From Nitrosopumilaceae archaeon (lineage in GTDB: Archaea; Thermoproteota; Nitrososphaeria; Nitrososphaerales; Nitrosopumilaceae): 64,000 nt of DNA. Shown here piece after piece: positions 61,513-64,000 of the stretch. The first letter of the stretch is position 1, and each line of letters starts with the position of its first letter. A program made the position numbers and the translations under genes. Where the stretch lies: positions 1 to 64,000 of the forward strand of contig JAJEHG010000033.1 in the NCBI GenBank assembly GCA_022823825.1, written 5' to 3'. The notes under the pieces are model-generated. The model had not been told where the DNA came from. It ran no database searches and saw only the letters and a program-made list of their open reading frames with translations.

Positions 61513-61565
61513 CCTAGCCTGTTGCTACGGATGTCACATGAAGACTAAAATTTGAACGGCCTTTG

Positions 61566-61784
61566 ATGGCCTTGATGAAGGCGCATACCGTATTTTGGAA
61601 AGAAGATGACGCGTATGTGATAAAAGAGGTGTCCACAGGAGTCACCACACAGGGCGATACGATGGAAGAAGCGGTATCCAACATCAAAGAGGCCATAAGT
61701 CTTTATCTTGAAGAAAAGCCCGACGCAAGAAAATCTCTGGCCGGTATGAGCCTGGTTGGTGACATAAATGTCGAAATTCCCTAG
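61566..61784 (+). CDS. hicB: HicB-like antitoxin
   Basis: The 72-residue protein has the HicB core fold: HTVFWKEDDAYVIKEVSTGV, then TQGDTMEEAVSNIKEAISLYLEE, the typical pattern with a helix ending in YLEE. HicB neutralises the HicA ribonuclease and may bind its own promoter. The frame opens at a TTG at 61563; ATGs at 61566 and 61575 are alternatives. A decayed hicA overlaps its 3' end, so this may be an orphan. Confidence 0.75.
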   Translation: MALMKAHTVFWKEDDAYVIKEVSTGVTTQGDTMEEAVSNIKEAISLYLEEKPDARKSLAGMSLVGDINVEIP

Positions 61785-61970
61785 ATTGTCAGGGGCTGAC
61801 CTGAGGCGGAAAACAAAAGGGTTTTCAAACGTATGAAATTGATCCGTAGTTAATAATGGGCTCTCGTGAATGTGGCCTTGGGAGGGAACAGCCGCCATGA
61901 TACTATCACAATATACCTTGCTAACCTTACTGCGCGAGGGGCGCCGTCCGACTGCAACCGTTCAACCCCT
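61768..61970 (+). pseudogene. Decayed hicA toxin gene
   Basis: The ATG at 61768 lies inside the end of hicB (17-base overlap) and begins MSKFPRLSGADLRRKTKGF, which fits the HicA start (K-x-P-x-x-S-G-x-x-L). The frame stops after 22 codons at 61836. Further on, other frames give VNNGSREC near 61850 and SRHDTITIYL near 61893, which could match the GSH and the strand regions of HicA. At least two frameshifts would be needed, so the toxin seems inactive. The later matches are weak. Confidence 0.45.
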
Positions 61971-62027
61971 CCAGACTGGCCCGCCTAGATCCGTCTTATC
62001 AGGTGTCAGAATTTTAGAATCCGTGTA

Positions 62028-64000
62028 TGGTACGCAGGGGGGAGTGAGCGGTTGTTAATAGAAGACAGGATACAGCCCTCAGAGGAGCAGCGACAGATAA
62101 TCGAGTCCAAGGGCAACTCCATCGTGGTGTCCAACCCCGGAACAGGAAAGACCACAACGCTGGCGCTCAAGGTCGTGCAGCTGCTGGAGGAGGGAGCCGA
62201 CCCCGACGACATTGTATGCATTACGTTCACCAAAAAGGCAAAGAAAGAGATGTACGACGCGATCAACAGGCAGGGCAGGGACAAGTTTTCCGCCCATGTG
62301 AAAAAGGTCCACATACACACGTTTCACAGCTTCGCCTACGAGCGCCTTCTTGACTCGGGCCAGATAGACGAGATGGCAGTCGACGAGAACCGCATAAGAT
62401 ACTCGATATACAAGAGCTTCAAGGACAACAAGGCGTTCAATTATAGCAAAAAGTACGTAATAGACGAGATTGTGCCGGCCGCCACCAACGCAATCCAGTA
62501 CATCAAGAGCTTTGGGGTGACGCCCGACAGGATAAGCATCCCGGAGGTGTCGGCGCGGCTAGAGCAGGACCACAAGGACTACATCGAAAAAAGCTCGTAT
62601 ACGATGGAAGAGATGCAGGCGCTTCTGAAGTACTTTGCTGCCGCATACAAGGACTACGAGGAGTCAAAGCAGGACGCGATAGACTATACCGACATGCTGA
62701 ACAAGTTCCTCGAAAGGTTCGACGGGCCGCTGTTTAAGCACGCGCTGATCGACGAGATGCAGGACATGAACAAGATGGAGGCCGAGATTGCAAGGCGGGT
62801 GGCGGAGAACGTATTTCTCGTAGGCGATGAAAAGCAGGCCATATTCGGGTTTCAGGGGGGCTCGACAGAATACCTGAAGGGCTTTCAAAGGATATGCAAA
62901 AAGCTGCTGCTCTCGACCAACAGGCGCAGCACGAACCAGATCCTGGACTATGCAAAACAGTACTACCTTGACAGGGCGGGCCCCGACGAGGAGGCCAAGG
63001 GGGACCTTGAAAAGTTCAGATCCAACAAGTCGGGAGGGATGCCGCTGGTGATCTCAACCAAGGCACCCCACTTGAACATGCTAAGGCTGGTAAGGGAGAA
63101 CCCCGGAAAAAGGATAGGGATACTGACGAGAAGCAACTACCAGATCGTGCGAATTTCCGAGCTTCTGGATGCGGAGAAGATACCGCACAAGACCACCGCG
63201 TCAAAAATCACTGCCGGCAAGGCAAAGGGGCACATCGTCAGCTTTCTTGAGGGGATGCTGTACGACGACGTGAAATACAAGATTCAGGCTGCCCTCACCG
63301 TCCTGTCCCCGTATCCGCTTGACGAGGCCCTTGAGCTTGCCAAGACCCTGGATGCGGACAGGGGGGAGGAGGGAAGGGACGGCCCCGGACTTGAAAAGCT
63401 GAAGAAGTGGGGGTGCGGTATGACGGCCGACGAGCTGGACGATCTCTTTGATAATACCATACTTCCCATATGCGTGGCGCACGGCCCCGGATGGTTCTCC
63501 ACCGCGGTCTCGATAAAACAGAACATCGACCAGTACCTAACGTCTGACTTCCCCACGCGCGAGGGGCTGTTTGAATACCTTACCATAGGCGCTGAGCCGG
63601 GAGCCGGTGCGGAGGAGGAGGAGGAGGAGGAGGGCGGGAGATGGGAAGACAACAAGGCTGGCGCGGACAAGAAGGCAGGAGAGGGTGGCATAACGGTCAG
63701 CACGGTCCACAAGGCAAAGGGCCAAGAGTATGACGTGGTGATATACCTGCCAAGGGAGATCAGGGGCGGCAGGACAAAGTTCATCGACATAGTAAAGACG
63801 GCCATAATGCAGTCAGTAGGGATCGACATCAGCGGCGAGCTGGAGGGGGAGCAATCCAGGCTCCATTTTGTCGCGTTCACAAGAGCAAGGGAGAGGCTTG
63901 CAGTCATAACTAGCGACGGGGAGGACTTTGGCATAAAGGGCCTGTGCGAGCTGGTGGAGGATGAATCAACGGAGGAAGGAGAGACTGGTCCGACGGCGGC
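62028..64000 (+). CDS. UvrD/Rep-type superfamily 1 helicase (partial at 3' end)
   Basis: From the ATG at 62028 the frame stays open for 657 codons to the window edge. All SF1 motifs are seen: EEQRQII with SNPGTGKTTTLAL (I), CITFTKKAKKEM (Ia), HTFHSFAYERL, LIDEMQDMN (II), FLVGDEKQAIFGFQGGS (III), LSTNRRS (IV), TVSTVHKAKGQEYDVVIYLP (V) and HFVAFTRARERLAVI (VI). It would unwind DNA in repair, moving 3' to 5'. Inserted subdomains are shorter than in bacterial UvrD, and an acidic run of Glu is present near residue 525. A TTG at 62052 is an alternative start. No stop is reached. Confidence 0.9.

Noticed and set aside
1-64000. CRISPR array
   Set aside because: No regularly spaced direct repeats with unique spacers were seen. 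The repeats found are triplet tracts, inverted repeats and duplications.

Overview
The window most resembles an ammonia-oxidising thaumarchaeote (Nitrososphaerota), and the mixture of high GC, urease, low-complexity protein tails and mobile DNA recalls the sponge symbiont Cenarchaeum symbiosum. The assignment is inference, not a database match. It rests on archaeal promoters with a TATA-like box about 25-30 bases before the start codon and little or no leader, a thermosome, RPA-like protein, HerA-NurA-Mre11-Rad50, Lhr, a tRNA-Gln(UUG) with encoded CCA, and a complete urea-use gene set.

Positions 1-10.7 kb form an accessory region, visibly AT-richer between about 0.8 and 7.9 kb. It holds a complete four-gene CBASS anti-phage operon (CD-NTase, HORMA, TRIP13-like ATPase, DUF4297-SAVED nuclease effector), a Vsr-like nuclease, two exported or membrane-anchored proteins of unknown role, an IS5-like element with perfect 18-bp ends, a 92-bp MITE nested in the end of that IS, a second MITE-like inverted repeat, and an IS630-type transposase remnant.

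From 10.7 to 22.7 kb come a divergent thermosome subunit that has lost a conserved Asp motif, a sodium/solute symporter, a SWIM zinc-finger protein convergent with a large SNF2-DUF3883 helicase, small unknown proteins and a TPR protein. From 22.8 to 34.1 kb lies a nitrogen module: a ureohydrolase, a divergent UreA-like protein coupled to a UreH/NicO nickel permease, a Dur3-like urea symporter, ureABC on the minus strand and ureEFGD on the plus strand. The genes would import or make urea, supply nickel, assemble urease and release ammonia.

From 34.1 to 40.9 kb is the end-resection operon nurA-herA-mre11-rad50, with overlapping genes. From 41 to 47.3 kb come a second Dur3-like symporter fused to a universal stress protein domain, a vanadium-haloperoxidase/PAP2-like exported protein with a substituted catalytic His, an Lrp/AsnC regulator and a ParB-like protein. 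From 47.5 to 53.8 kb are a small CxxC protein, a HAD phosphatase, grpE-dnaK-dnaJ, a conserved Rossmann-like protein and tRNA-Gln. From 53.8 kb to the end are a two-gene ABC exporter, an RPA-like protein, a HEPN protein, the Lhr helicase whose N-terminus overlaps a membrane-protein gene in another frame, a transposase fragment, hicB with a decayed hicA, and a UvrD-type helicase cut by the window end.
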